From G963675935 sp963823895 (GTDB taxonomy: Bacteria; Planctomycetota; Planctomycetia; Pirellulales; Thermoguttaceae), in contig CAWGNG010000019.1 of assembly GCA_963823895.1 (NCBI GenBank), positions 62,001 to 126,000 on the forward strand: DNA of 64,000 nt, in the 5' to 3' direction. The notes beneath the pieces were generated by a model that saw only the letters and a list, made by a program, of their open reading frames with translations, was not told the origin of the DNA and ran no database searches. This document shows positions 7,206-15,558 of this stretch, in pieces. Position 1 is the first letter of the stretch. Each line of letters begins with the position of its first letter. A program made the translations under genes and the position numbers.

Positions 7206-9189
7206 CGACCGCTTGACCGACAACCTGCTACAAACTGTATTCGGCGAACTTGGCGAGTCGCGTGCCGCCGCCACGCGAAGAGCCGCTGTGGAAGACGCGG
7301 AATTCGCCGCCGCCGTTGAAGGGCTGCAAGCGGCGGTCGCGGCTCTGCGGGCCGAGAACCCGGGCGAAGTCGGCGATGGGTTCAATGAGCGCCTGCGACA
7401 GCGAATCACGCAGATTCTTGGTTCCATACAGACGGAAACCGCCCCTCCCGTATTGCCTGTCCGTTCCTTAACCACATGGAGGTGGATCATGCGTTCTCCT
7501 GTTTCCCGCGTTGCAGCGGCGATTGTTTTGGTTTTGGCGATTGCGGGAGTTGCCCTGTGGTTCCACGGAGCTGGGGCGAGTTACGCGTTTGCTGATTTCG
7601 TGAAGCCGATTCTCGAAGTCAAGACCGTCAAGTACAAGCAGACGACGGAAATCAAAGGACCGCCCGCGATGACTGTCATAAGCGAGTGGATGATACGAGA
7701 TGCCACTCGCTCACGATCGGAGATAAGGCAGCCGGGCGGGGAAATACAATCGGTGGAAATCACGGACTGGAGCAAAGGCGTTAGCCTCTGCCTGATCCCT
7801 GCCACGAAACACGCCACGATCCTTGAGTACCGCGATACCAAGAATGCGCGCAACGATCCCGCGATGTGGCTTCACTTACTGCAAATGGCTCGAGATAATA
7901 AGACTGCCAAGTTTCATTGCGAGCCGCTTGGCGAAAAGAACATCAACGGTCGCCGGGGCGTAGGGTTCCGTATCGGCACTGACCAGGGCGTTTCGGAAGA
8001 CCTCTGGGGCGATCCACAAACCGGCTTGCCCATCCGTGTCGAAATGACTACGGGAACGAACGGCAATCTGAAAGCGACGATGACCGACTTTGTGTTCAAC
8101 GCGACAATGGACGAATCGTTGTTCAGCGTCGAGCCGCCGGCCGGCTACACGGTGGATCGCCAGAAGGCCGACACCACTCCGGATGAGGAAAAAGACCTGA
8201 TCGAAATGTTCCGCCAGTACGCCAAGCTGACCGGCGGCGCGTTCCCAAACTCGCTCGACTTGCAGGCGGTGACATGGGAGTTTTGGAAGACATACAATAT
8301 TCAGGCGATGTGGGACAACATCGCGGGCGCTGCCGCTGGAGGAAACGTGGCTGAGGGGCGGAGACGGGAGTTCGAGGAGCGGGTCGGCAAGATCATGGAT
8401 AAGATCAATGACGCGACAATGGCGGGAAAGACAAACGAAGAGCAAACGCGCGAGCTTACCGCAGAGATGAGCAGGATTGTTAGCCAGATTACCTACCCGG
8501 CGGTGACCCGAATGACTTGGGAGTCATTCGCTCCTGCGAAATTCAAGGCCACAGAGGAACAGAAACGCCAGTTTGAGAAGCAGATGCAAGAAACACTGCA
8601 AGGCGGACCAGGCAAGGAACAGGCATACAAGAGGGGAGAAGAGGTCGCCACCATCATTATGCGAATGGTCTGGCAGGATCTTGCCCCCGCGAAGTTGAAG
8701 GCGAATGAGGAGAAACGGTGCAAATTCGAGGAATTGATGCGCAAGATGGACGGGAAGGCGAGTGAGAAGCGAATAGCCAAGCAGCGATTCCGCGAGATAT
8801 TTGGCGACCAGATGCTAAAGGACGTGGAAGCTTGGCAAGCCGAGGTCGTGAGATCTGGCAAAGCCCGTGAAGCCCGTGACGCTCGCACGCGGAAGACCGC
8901 CAAAGATCGGGAAGCCACGTCGCAAAAATTCATGGAAGCCCAGCGACGAGTTGGGCGGGGGCTGGACTTTGCAAACAGCCTTCCGCCGGCGGCCGACGCC
9001 CATTATGCGGGCAAAGGGATCAAGATCGGTGCGGCCGACACGCCGATCTTATGGTATCGGCCCGCGATCGGCAAGAAATACCGGGTGATTTACGCCGATC
9101 TCGCGGTCCGCGATGCCGACACGCCGCCAAAGCGGATTCACAACGCCCCAATAGCCGGGAGCCAACGGCTCCCACAGGGCGGCCGCTAA
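7195..9189 (+). CDS. membrane anti-sigma-like protein with RseB/LolA-like domain, no zinc finger
   Basis: A 664-residue paralogue of the 4900 gene. The cytoplasmic N-terminus (1-98) has no cysteines, so it cannot be a zinc-type anti-sigma domain. The junction TWRWIMRSPVSR and the membrane helix (about 105-122) closely match the paralogue, followed by an exported RseB-like domain. A charged, probably helical insertion (about 380-580, rich in Glu, Lys and Arg) is unique to this copy. The tail again reads YRVIYADLAVRDADTPP. The last residues, AGSQRLPQGGR, are encoded by a palindromic element overlapping the stop codon. An internal ATG at 7489 with a strong Shine-Dalgarno sequence mirrors the paralogue. 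Confidence 0.8.
   Translation: MKHDDRLTDNLLQTVFGELGESRAAATRRAAVEDAEFAAAVEGLQAAVAALRAENPGEVGDGFNERLRQRITQILGSIQTETAPPVLPVRSLTTWRWIMRSPVSRVAAAIVLVLAIAGVALWFHGAGASYAFADFVKPILEVKTVKYKQTTEIKGPPAMTVISEWMIRDATRSRSEIRQPGGEIQSVEITDWSKGVSLCLIPATKHATILEYRDTKNARNDPAMWLHLLQMARDNKTAKFHCEPLGEKNINGRRGVGFRIGTDQGVSEDLWGDPQTGLPIRVEMTTGTNGNLKATMTDFVFNATMDESLFSVEPPAGYTVDRQKADTTPDEEKDLIEMFRQYAKLTGGAFPNSLDLQAVTWEFWKTYNIQAMWDNIAGAAAGGNVAEGRRREFEERVGKIMDKINDATMAGKTNEEQTRELTAEMSRIVSQITYPAVTRMTWESFAPAKFKATEEQKRQFEKQMQETLQGGPGKEQAYKRGEEVATIIMRMVWQDLAPAKLKANEEKRCKFEELMRKMDGKASEKRIAKQRFREIFGDQMLKDVEAWQAEVVRSGKAREARDARTRKTAKDREATSQKFMEAQRRVGRGLDFANSLPPAADAHYAGKGIKIGAADTPILWYRPAIGKKYRVIYADLAVRDADTPPKRIHNAPIAGSQRLPQGGR
7478..7491 (+). 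promoter_or_regulatory. internal Shine-Dalgarno and ATG inside the second anti-sigma gene
   Basis: GGAGG at 7478-7482 is followed six bases later by ATG 7489-7491 (residue 99), in the same position relative to the membrane helix as in the paralogue at 5216-5229. The nucleotide context TGGAGGTGGATCATGCG is identical in both. Confidence 0.5.
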
Positions 9190-9223
9190 CTCTCGCACAT
9201 TCCGGGAGCCGTTGGCTCCCGGC
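9154..9223. repeat. 20-bp palindromic element spanning the anti-sigma stop codon
   Basis: 9154-9173 is the exact reverse complement of 9204-9223. Each arm is itself nearly self-complementary (GGGAGCC-GTT-GGCTCCC), so alternative hairpins are possible. The left arm encodes part of the anti-sigma C-terminus; the right arm lies between the convergent ends of that gene and the serA-like gene and could serve as a two-way terminator. Confidence 0.9.
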
Positions 9224-9244
9224 CATTTCTTGCGGAAGACGCGT

Positions 9245-10444
9245 CTACTTGCAGGCGTTGGCCGACACGCTCAGGATGTTCCCCTTGCACTCAAGGGCAT
9301 GCACACAATCGTGGCCGGGGCATTTGTCCAGCAACAGCGAAAACGTGGCGACCTTGGCACCGGCGAAGACCGTGTTCTCGATGCTCTCGATGTTGACGCC
9401 CGCGTCGCGCAGACCGTCGAGAATGCCGGCCAGAACGCCGACCTGGTTCTTGCACTTCACTACCAGCCGATGCGTGGCCTTCGATTCCGTAGCGAGATTC
9501 ACGGTGCCAGCGGGACGGCCGGTTTCGAGAAATACCTTCACGATCCGCACCGTCTCGGCGGCGATGGCGTCGGCGGCCTGATCGGTCGAGGCGCCGATGT
9601 GGGGCGTGCAGGTAACGATCGAGGCCAGTTCCTTGTCGGCGAACTCGGCCTCGCCACCGGTGGGTTCCCCCTCGAAAACATCGATGCCGACGCGGATTTT
9701 TTTCGCCGCGATCGCCGCCCGCAGCGCCGTCGTATCGACCAGCGGCCCGCGCGAGGTGTTGATCAGAATCGCGCCGGGCTTCATCGCGTCGAAAAACTTC
9801 TTGCCGACCAGATGCTTCGTCTCGGGCGTCAATGCGCAGTGGATGGTCACGACGTCGGCCACCTTCGCCACCTCTTCGACCGAGTTCAGATATCCGACGC
9901 CCAACTCCGCCGCCTGTTGGGCCGTCAGGTCCAGCGGCGACCAGGTGACGGTTTTCATCCCCAGCGCGGTCGCGCGTTGCCACACGGCCCGTCCAATGGC
10001 GCCGAAGCCGAGAATGCCGAGCGTGCGGCCGGCCAGACCGCGCGACTTGCCGAACTCCTTCTTCTTCCACTGTCCGTTGCGCAGAGCCATGCTGGCATCG
10101 ACGATCCGCCGGTCGGCGGCGATCATCATCCCGATGGCCAACTCGGCGACCGCCAGGGTGTTTTTGCCCGGACAGTTGGCCACGTAGATGCCCTTGGCGC
10201 TGGCGGCGGCCAGATCGATCGTATCCACTCCGGCCCCGGCGCGGATCACCAGCGCCAGTTGCGGGGCCGCCTCGATCGTCTTGGCCGTCACCTTGGTCGA
10301 GCGGACCACCAGGACGCCCACGTCGGCCACGGCGGTCGGCAGCGTATCGGCCGTCAGGTCGCTCCGCACCTCGACCTTGAGGCCCAGTTTTTCCAGTTCG
10401 GTAACGGTGTCGGGAGATAATTTGTCTACGATCAAGACTTTCAT
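9245..10444 (-). CDS. serA: D-3-phosphoglycerate dehydrogenase-like protein with C-terminal ACT domain
   Basis: NAD-dependent D-isomer-specific 2-hydroxyacid dehydrogenase; likely converts 3-phosphoglycerate to 3-phosphohydroxypyruvate, the first step of serine synthesis. The catalytic and substrate domain (1-110) leads to the Rossmann motif GILGFGAIGRAV (about 146-157). Later family signatures are INTSRGPLVD and TPHIGAST. The last 75 residues (HRLVVKCKNQVGVLAGILDGLRDAGVNI...) form an ACT domain, which in SerA binds serine as feedback inhibitor. The 399-residue length fits the short SerA type. ATG 10444 is preceded by GAGG at good spacing. The gene lies downstream of lpxA on the same strand, and a 223-base gap with a small palindrome makes co-transcription uncertain. 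Confidence 0.88.
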   Translation of the reverse strand: MKVLIVDKLSPDTVTELEKLGLKVEVRSDLTADTLPTAVADVGVLVVRSTKVTAKTIEAAPQLALVIRAGAGVDTIDLAAASAKGIYVANCPGKNTLAVAELAIGMMIAADRRIVDASMALRNGQWKKKEFGKSRGLAGRTLGILGFGAIGRAVWQRATALGMKTVTWSPLDLTAQQAAELGVGYLNSVEEVAKVADVVTIHCALTPETKHLVGKKFFDAMKPGAILINTSRGPLVDTTALRAAIAAKKIRVGIDVFEGEPTGGEAEFADKELASIVTCTPHIGASTDQAADAIAAETVRIVKVFLETGRPAGTVNLATESKATHRLVVKCKNQVGVLAGILDGLRDAGVNIESIENTVFAGAKVATFSLLLDKCPGHDCVHALECKGNILSVSANACK

Positions 10445-10560
10445 GGTCGAATCCTCGTTGCTATCGATGACGCCCTGGGATAAACCAGCAGATTAGCAAG
10501 AAGCGGTGGGGATGCCAAGAGGCCCGGCGACGCGCGGGCTGGCGTGCGGCGACGGAACTG

Positions 10561-10600
10561 TAGCATAACGCAAAGCGTTGCGGGCACGAGCGTTATGCTA
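10561..10600. repeat. 11-bp inverted repeat between lpxA and serA
   Basis: TAGCATAACGC at 10561-10571 pairs with GCGTTATGCTA at 10590-10600. An additional GCATAACC follows at 10603. It lies in the gap after the lpxA stop (both genes on the minus strand). No T run follows on the minus strand, so terminator function is doubtful. Confidence 0.6.
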
Positions 10601-10667
10601 AAGCATAACCTACGCGGCTTCCGGCAAGGGGCGGCAGCACATCTGCCGTCCCGGCGACGGGCGGAGA

Positions 10668-11522
10668 CTACCCGAACTTCACGCGCACTTCCTGTTCCGG
10701 CTCGGCTTCGACGGTCTCGCGGAGCTTGATGGTGGCGCCGGGAGGGGCGCGACGCTCGGAGACGATGCCGCGGGCGGTGGTGGAAAGGAACTCGTAGAAC
10801 AACGCGGCGGGGCCGACGGGGAAGCGGGTGCGGAGCTGTTCGAGCACGTCCGCCCAACGCAGGCCGCTGCGATAGATCACCCTATAGGCCGCCATCAACT
10901 GCTGAATGGCCGCCTGATTGTAGCCCGCCCGCCGCAGACCGATCTTGTTCAGCCCGACAACCAGACTGCTCAGGCCATCGACGGTCACGTAGGGGGGAAC
11001 GTCCTGCACCATGTGGGCTTGGCCGCCGACCATGGCGAACGAGCCGACGCGGCAGAACTGGTGGACGCCCGCCGCCCCGGAGATGTATGCCCGATCGCCG
11101 ACGACAACGTGGCCGGCCAGCATCGCGTTGTTGGTCAAGATTACGTTGTTTCCAAGGCGGCAGTCGTGGGCGACGTGGCAGCCGACCATCAGCAGGCAAT
11201 TGTCGCCGATCGCGGTCGTGTGGTCGGGAGACAGGGCGCGGTGAATCGTCACGTTCTCGCGAATCACATTGTTCGACCCGATCACCACCCGGCCGGGGTT
11301 TTCGGGGATGTGGACGTGCTGCGGCAGCCCACCGACGATGGCCCCTTCCGACACGCGGTTGTTCGTGCCCAGGGTTGTCCCTTGCTTGACGGTCACTCGA
11401 CCTTCCAAAATGCAACCGCGGCCGATGGCGGCACCCGACTCGACAACACAGAACGGACCGATTTGGACATCCGGCCCGATTTGGGCCGCGGAACTGATAA
11501 TCGCCGATGAGTGAACGCTCAC
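10668..11522 (-). CDS. lpxA: acyl-[ACP]-UDP-N-acetylglucosamine O-acyltransferase
   Basis: First enzyme of lipid A synthesis: transfers an R-3-hydroxyacyl chain from acyl carrier protein to UDP-GlcNAc in the cytosol. The N-terminal two thirds show the hexapeptide repeats of a left-handed beta-helix (IGPDVQIGPFCVV, IGSNNVIRENVTIH, VGCHVAHDCRLGNNVILTN). NAMLAGHVVVGD and HQFCRVGSFAMVGG match the LpxA active-site region, with the catalytic His in VAHD. The C-terminal helical part (NKIGLRRAG) follows. I prefer the GTG start at 11522, because AGGAGG at 11531-11536 lies eight bases upstream; a GTG at 11531 touches that site. The gene supports a lipid A-containing outer membrane. Confidence 0.9.
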   Translation of the reverse strand: MSVHSSAIISSAAQIGPDVQIGPFCVVESGAAIGRGCILEGRVTVKQGTTLGTNNRVSEGAIVGGLPQHVHIPENPGRVVIGSNNVIRENVTIHRALSPDHTTAIGDNCLLMVGCHVAHDCRLGNNVILTNNAMLAGHVVVGDRAYISGAAGVHQFCRVGSFAMVGGQAHMVQDVPPYVTVDGLSSLVVGLNKIGLRRAGYNQAAIQQLMAAYRVIYRSGLRWADVLEQLRTRFPVGPAALFYEFLSTTARGIVSERRAPPGATIKLRETVEAEPEQEVRVKFG

Positions 11523-11841
11523 GGAAGACACCTCCTGGAAGGGCTAAGACTGGGAAAGGCAAGCGTTTATGGAGGCTGCAAAACCTGTTAAGCTCTATCG
11601 GTTGCCAAAAACTCGCCCGTTAGTCACAACGTGCCGACGATAACGTCTTTCCCGATTTCACCAAATTAAACCCACCGCATGGGGGCTACGAAACTGGCTT
11701 GTAGCGCCCTCATCCCTGATCCCTCATCCCTCATCATTCATCATTCATCCTTCATCGTTCCCCTCATCATTCCCTTATCCTCCCCCTTCCGTTAGACTGA
11801 ATGTTTGCAGCCGTTTCCACGAACCTCGGAGTTAGTTCCTC
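11523..11841. other. divergent intergenic region with heptamer array
   Basis: About 320 bases between lpxA (minus) and the TPR gene (plus). It holds a heptamer array at 11708-11756 and otherwise no gene. Promoters for both genes presumably lie here, but I see no convincing -35/-10 pair. Confidence 0.6.
11708..11756. repeat. heptamer array, CCTCATC/ATTCATC type
   Basis: Seven consecutive units in strict 7-bp phase: CCTCATC, CCTGATC, CCTCATC, CCTCATC, ATTCATC, ATTCATC, CTTCATC. Looser repeats continue to about 11775. The same unit type forms an inverted array at 25773-25863. Confidence 0.85.
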
Positions 11842-12171
11842 ATGGCGACCGTCGAACAGCGGTATGACGAGGCGATCGAATTGCAGCAACAGGGGAAGCT
11901 GGAGGAGGCGGTCGGCCGGTTGCAGGCCCTTGTAGCCGACCAGCCCGACTACGCCCTGGCCCATGCCGCGCTGAGCGTCTTCTACGGCAAGTTGGACCGC
12001 CACGATGAGGCAATCGAGCACGCCAAGAAGGTCTGCGAACTCGAGCCGGACGACTCGTTCAGCTTCATGGCGATGAGCCTGGTCTGCCAGCGCGCCGGCC
12101 GGCTTCCCGAGGCCGAAGTCGCCCTAGGCATGTCGCTGCAAAAGCAGTGGGCGGCGCGACGCGAGCCATAA
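11842..12171 (+). CDS. small TPR-repeat protein
   Basis: A 109-residue protein of about three tetratricopeptide repeats (YDEAIELQQQGKLEEAVGRL, PDYALAHAALSVFYGKLDRH, PDDSFSFMAMSLVCQRAGRL), with the typical small/large residue alternation of helix pairs. TPR folds mediate protein-protein contacts; the partner is unknown. No signal peptide is seen, so it is probably cytosolic. A 19-bp inverted repeat follows the stop codon by five bases. Confidence 0.8.
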   Translation: MATVEQRYDEAIELQQQGKLEEAVGRLQALVADQPDYALAHAALSVFYGKLDRHDEAIEHAKKVCELEPDDSFSFMAMSLVCQRAGRLPEAEVALGMSLQKQWAARREP

Positions 12172-12176
12172 AGGAT

Positions 12177-12242
12177 GTACTCTTCACGCTCCGCGTGAAG
12201 CGACTTGGGCGTGGTGTTCCTCTCGCGGAGCGAGAAGAGTAC
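12177..12242. repeat. 19-bp inverted repeat with two inner hairpins
   Basis: 12177-12195 pairs with 12224-12242 with one mismatch in 19. Inside, CTTCACG/CGTGAAG (from 12183) and CTCG/CGAG form alternative hairpins. The CGCTCCGCG core resembles the palindrome at 23028-23087. It lies between the TPR gene and the Tat-exported protein gene. Confidence 0.8.
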
Positions 12243-12292
12243 GTTTGTTGTTACGAGCCCAGCTATTTTGCACCTTGAAGGAGCCCGTCGCC

Positions 12293-13255
12293 ATGTCACG
12301 TGAAATAACGCGACGCGATTTCGTCGCTGAATCCGTTCTGGCCTCGGCCGGGGCCGTCGTGGGCGCCGGCTTGCTGCGGGCTGACGATGCGACGTCGACG
12401 GCCGGCGGTCTCTCCGCTCCGCCCGCGGCGACGTGGACCGGCAAGATCGGTAAGTTGGAACTGAGCCGGCTGATGCTCGGCGGCAATCTCCTCAACGGCT
12501 GCGCCCATTCCCGCGATCTGCGGTACGTGTCGCAACTGATGTGTCACTACAACACCGACGAGAAGATTCTGGAGACCCTCGCGCTGGCCGAGAAGCACGG
12601 GATCAACTCGATCAACATGCACATCGAGCAAGAGGCGGCCAACAAGATTGTGAAGGAATATCGCCGCCGCGGTGGCAAGATCAAATGGATCATGGCGGTT
12701 TACGCCTCGCCCATGTCGGCCAATCCGTTCGAGAACATCGAGCGGGCTGCCCGCGAAGGGGCCGACGTACTCTATATCTGGGGCGTCGCCGCCGACGGGC
12801 TGGTGCGGCAGAAGAACATCGACCTGCTGAAGCGGACTCTCGAACACATGCGCCGCACCGGCCTGCCCATCGGCATCGCCGCCCACACGCCGGCGGTGAT
12901 CGTGGCGGCGGAGAAGCACAAGCTCGACGTCGATTTCTATCAGAAGACGCTGCACACGAACAATTATCCCACCGCGCAGAAGCCCGATGAAACGGCCGAG
13001 TTCGGCAGTTACGACAATTCCTGGTGCCACAATGCCGAGGAGGTCGTAGCGATCATGAAGTCGGTCAAAAAGCCCTGGATCGCCTTCAAAGTGATGGCCG
13101 CGGGCGCGATTCCGCCCAGCGAAGCCTTCCCCTACTCGTTCAACAGCGGCGCCGACTTCGTCCTGGCCGGCATGTTCGATTTCCAGATCGCCGAAAACGT
13201 GCAAATCGCCAAGGAAGCCCTGGCCAAAGCGAAGCGCGAGCGGCCGTGGGTTTGA
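12293..13255 (+). CDS. Tat-exported TIM-barrel (aldo/keto reductase-like) protein
   Basis: A 320-residue protein beginning with a twin-arginine signal (ITRRDFVAES followed by a hydrophobic stretch ending near LLRADDA), so export in folded form is likely. The mature part reads like a beta/alpha barrel (LSRLMLGGNLLNGCAHSRD, ETLALAEKHGINSINMHIE, GLPIGIAAHTPAVIVAAEKH, KPWIAFKVMAAGAIPP), resembling the aldo/keto reductase fold, though a complete catalytic tetrad is not obvious. Substrate unknown. ATG 12293 has AAGGAG about ten bases upstream. A small protein gene follows 25 bases downstream. Confidence 0.75.
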   Translation: MSREITRRDFVAESVLASAGAVVGAGLLRADDATSTAGGLSAPPAATWTGKIGKLELSRLMLGGNLLNGCAHSRDLRYVSQLMCHYNTDEKILETLALAEKHGINSINMHIEQEAANKIVKEYRRRGGKIKWIMAVYASPMSANPFENIERAAREGADVLYIWGVAADGLVRQKNIDLLKRTLEHMRRTGLPIGIAAHTPAVIVAAEKHKLDVDFYQKTLHTNNYPTAQKPDETAEFGSYDNSWCHNAEEVVAIMKSVKKPWIAFKVMAAGAIPPSEAFPYSFNSGADFVLAGMFDFQIAENVQIAKEALAKAKRERPWV

Positions 13256-13280
13256 TGGCCAGAATGGGAAGGAGACGCCG

Positions 13281-13484
13281 ATGAACCAACAAGAGGAGTT
13301 TCCACCCGGCTGGGATGCGGAGCGGGTGCGGCGACTGATCGCTTACTACGACGCCCTTGACGAAGAGCATCAGGTCGCCGAGGACGAAGCCGCCCAGGAG
13401 CAGCCGAGCCAAACAACCGTCGTAGTCCCGATCGAGTTCATGCCCGCAATCCGGCAGATGTTCGCCCAGAAGAGCGGGAATTAA
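13281..13484 (+). CDS. small acidic antitoxin-like protein
   Basis: 67 residues: an N-terminal GWDAERVRRLIAYYDALDEE helix, an acidic middle (AEDEAAQEQ), and a hydrophobic TTVVVPIEFMPAIRQMFAQK end. Proteins with this GWD-E-RV-R-helix/acidic/VP-E-pattern are common and often sit in toxin-antitoxin-like settings, but no partner toxin gene is adjacent here. A good GGAAGGAG Shine-Dalgarno sequence precedes ATG 13281. Function is not assigned. Confidence 0.65.
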   Translation: MNQQEEFPPGWDAERVRRLIAYYDALDEEHQVAEDEAAQEQPSQTTVVVPIEFMPAIRQMFAQKSGN

Positions 13485-13595
13485 CATCAGGGGTGGGAAA
13501 AAAAGCAGACAAGTCCCAAATTCCGCTTGCAGCAAAGATCTGGGCTTGTCCTCCTTTCTCTCGGCCGCGACGACTGCAGACCTGGAGATCATCGT

Positions 13596-14789
13596 ATGTT
13601 GTTGCCGAGCCTTGCGAAACATCGCTTCGTATTTGGGATGGCCCTTCTAGCGTCTGTACTCGTTCTCTCCCTCCTGGCAGTCCTCGGCATAACGACCTTT
13701 CGAGCGGCGAGATCGAAGCCTTCTCTTGCGCACCTTTTTGATACCACGGTCCGTCCGGCGACCTCGGAGAAGACGGTCCGCCCAGGCGGGGCAGCAACGA
13801 GCATTGCTGCATCGACCGACGGGGGTCTTATCGTCTTTTCATTCACAGCCGGACGTGATCCGATGGACGGCGTGCAGGTGTTGCCCGTGGCTACGCTACG
13901 CGGCGAGAATCTGGATGTTGGCTCGGGGCTGCAATGGGCTAAAGTTGCGTTTGCCCCTGACGGCGCGACGTTCTTGGTTGGGGGAAACTGGATAGTTCCC
14001 CGCGGACGCGGCAGCCTTCAAAAATGGGAGCCTCAGGGCGTTTTGCAGATATGGGATGCAAGGTCCCGGTCCCGTCGTCACCGGATTGTTGTTGGCGACG
14101 AAGATGTGGGTCACATCGCATACGACCCGAAGGGCCGTTACGTATACTTCACGTATAGCTGGCTTGAGGACAAGTCCATTCGTCGCCTCGATCTCCGGAC
14201 GGAGAAGATCACCGACGTAATCACCGCAGCATCTCACTTTACAGCCCCCTGGACGCCTAAAGGTTCCAACGAGCTTTGCGTTTCCCCGGATGGCCGCACT
14301 TTGGTGGTCGGCTCAACGGATGGAACCCTGGTTTGGAGCCTCCGGGAAGCGAAGGAGCGGTTTCTCGGCCCCCCGTCTCGCAGCGTCGCGATTTCGCCCG
14401 ATGGGTCACAACTCGCACTCGCCTGCTATCGCAATTTGCAGGTTGTGGATACGGGTACCGGCAAGCGCATTCGGCGGTTGACCATAGACGATAGGGCGCT
14501 CGACAAAGACCGGAGATTTGCGCGGTTCTCGTCCGACGGACAGATACTCGCGGCAGGTATGAATGACTGCAACGAATTCCCGAGCTATCTAGCAGTCTGG
14601 AAAACACCAGACTACTCGCCTCTCGCCGTCTTCTGTTGCCACAATTGCGCCATGCTTGACATGTGCTTCATGCCGAACACCCACACGCTGGTGACAGCCT
14701 CGATGGACGACACAGTGTCGTTCTGGGATCTGGATAAGCCGCACAGCACCAACTGTAGTAACGGGGAAAGGACGGAGCCAACTTATTGA
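13596..14789 (+). CDS. membrane-anchored WD40/YVTN-type beta-propeller protein
   Basis: About 397 residues. An N-terminal hydrophobic helix (FGMALLASVLVLSLLAVLGI) anchors or exports the protein. The rest shows repeated propeller blades with SPDG-type turns (APDGATFLVGGN, YDPKGRYVYFTY, SPDGRTLVVGST, SPDGSQLALACY, SSDGQILAAGM) and a final MDDTVSFWDLDKP. Such propellers are binding scaffolds. The start at ATG 13596 is supported by GGAG ten bases upstream; an in-frame ATG at 13527 is less likely. No catalytic domain is attached. Confidence 0.75.
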   Translation: MLLPSLAKHRFVFGMALLASVLVLSLLAVLGITTFRAARSKPSLAHLFDTTVRPATSEKTVRPGGAATSIAASTDGGLIVFSFTAGRDPMDGVQVLPVATLRGENLDVGSGLQWAKVAFAPDGATFLVGGNWIVPRGRGSLQKWEPQGVLQIWDARSRSRRHRIVVGDEDVGHIAYDPKGRYVYFTYSWLEDKSIRRLDLRTEKITDVITAASHFTAPWTPKGSNELCVSPDGRTLVVGSTDGTLVWSLREAKERFLGPPSRSVAISPDGSQLALACYRNLQVVDTGTGKRIRRLTIDDRALDKDRRFARFSSDGQILAAGMNDCNEFPSYLAVWKTPDYSPLAVFCCHNCAMLDMCFMPNTHTLVTASMDDTVSFWDLDKPHSTNCSNGERTEPTY

Positions 14790-14915
14790 CAAACAGCGCC
14801 GCGGCCTATAGTCCTGGTTGCTTACATAGGCGCACAACGACGCCCCTCTCGCCGGCATGGGTGCCCGTTTCCCAGTCACACTTTTTCCAACCGCACTTCT
14901 CGGAGGCCACGCGCC

Positions 14916-15554
14916 ATGCTCTACCTGCAAAAAGGCGTTTTTCAGAAGTTCGTGCGCTGGCTTGGCGGCCGTTGGATGACGGCAAACCAGGCGACCTGCT
15001 TCGGAATCGTGTTCATTCTGCTGACGGCGGCGTCGTTCTATCTTGGGCTCAGCTACGCCGCGTGCCGCTGGATGCTGCTGCTGGTTCCGCCGTTCCTGCT
15101 GCTGCGGATGGCAGCGAATACGCTGGACGGAATGCTTTCGCGCGAATATGGCACGGGAAGCGTAGCCGGCGAACTTTGTAACGAGGGACTCGACGTGATC
15201 GGCGATACGGTCTGCTACGGCAGCCTGTTTTTCGTGCCCGACGGGCCGCAACTGAGTCTGACGCTGCTGCTGATCCTCTCTTGGATGGCCGAATTCTTCG
15301 GCGTGCTGGGAAAGGGGTTTCCCGGCGGTATCCGTCGGCACGAGACCTTTTTGGGCGGCAAGCCCGACCGGGCGGTCTGGATGTCGGTGTTGGCGGTGCT
15401 GCTCTTCGTCCGGCCGGAGTTCATTCACTCGATCGCTTACTACTTGCTCGTGATGTCGGTGTTCGTTTTCGCGACCAGCGTCATCCGCATCCGCAAAACC
15501 CTGCTGGCCGCCAAGGGGCAGCACTACGAGTCGTACACGTGGATCGGAAAGTGA
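14916..15554 (+). CDS. CDP-alcohol phosphatidyltransferase-like protein (YnbA type)
   Basis: Membrane enzyme family that moves a phosphatidyl group from a CDP-alcohol to a second alcohol. The signature is present in a variant form: N-TL-DG-ML-SR then G-ELC-N-EGL-D-VIG-D, so two of the usual metal-binding aspartates are asparagines. The same Asn pattern is found, as I recall, in E. coli YnbA, whose gene is next to the CdsA-like ynbB. The downstream neighbour here, four bases away, is likewise CdsA-like. Several hydrophobic segments are visible. GGAGG lies 11 bases before ATG. The acceptor alcohol is unknown. Confidence 0.8.
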   Translation: MLYLQKGVFQKFVRWLGGRWMTANQATCFGIVFILLTAASFYLGLSYAACRWMLLLVPPFLLLRMAANTLDGMLSREYGTGSVAGELCNEGLDVIGDTVCYGSLFFVPDGPQLSLTLLLILSWMAEFFGVLGKGFPGGIRRHETFLGGKPDRAVWMSVLAVLLFVRPEFIHSIAYYLLVMSVFVFATSVIRIRKTLLAAKGQHYESYTWIGK

Positions 15555-15558
15555 ACGG

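Noticed and set aside
9212..10420. 402-codon open frame on the plus strand
   Set aside because: It is the antisense shadow of the SerA-like gene; the translation is Gln/Arg/His-rich with no family resemblance, while the minus strand encodes a complete dehydrogenase.
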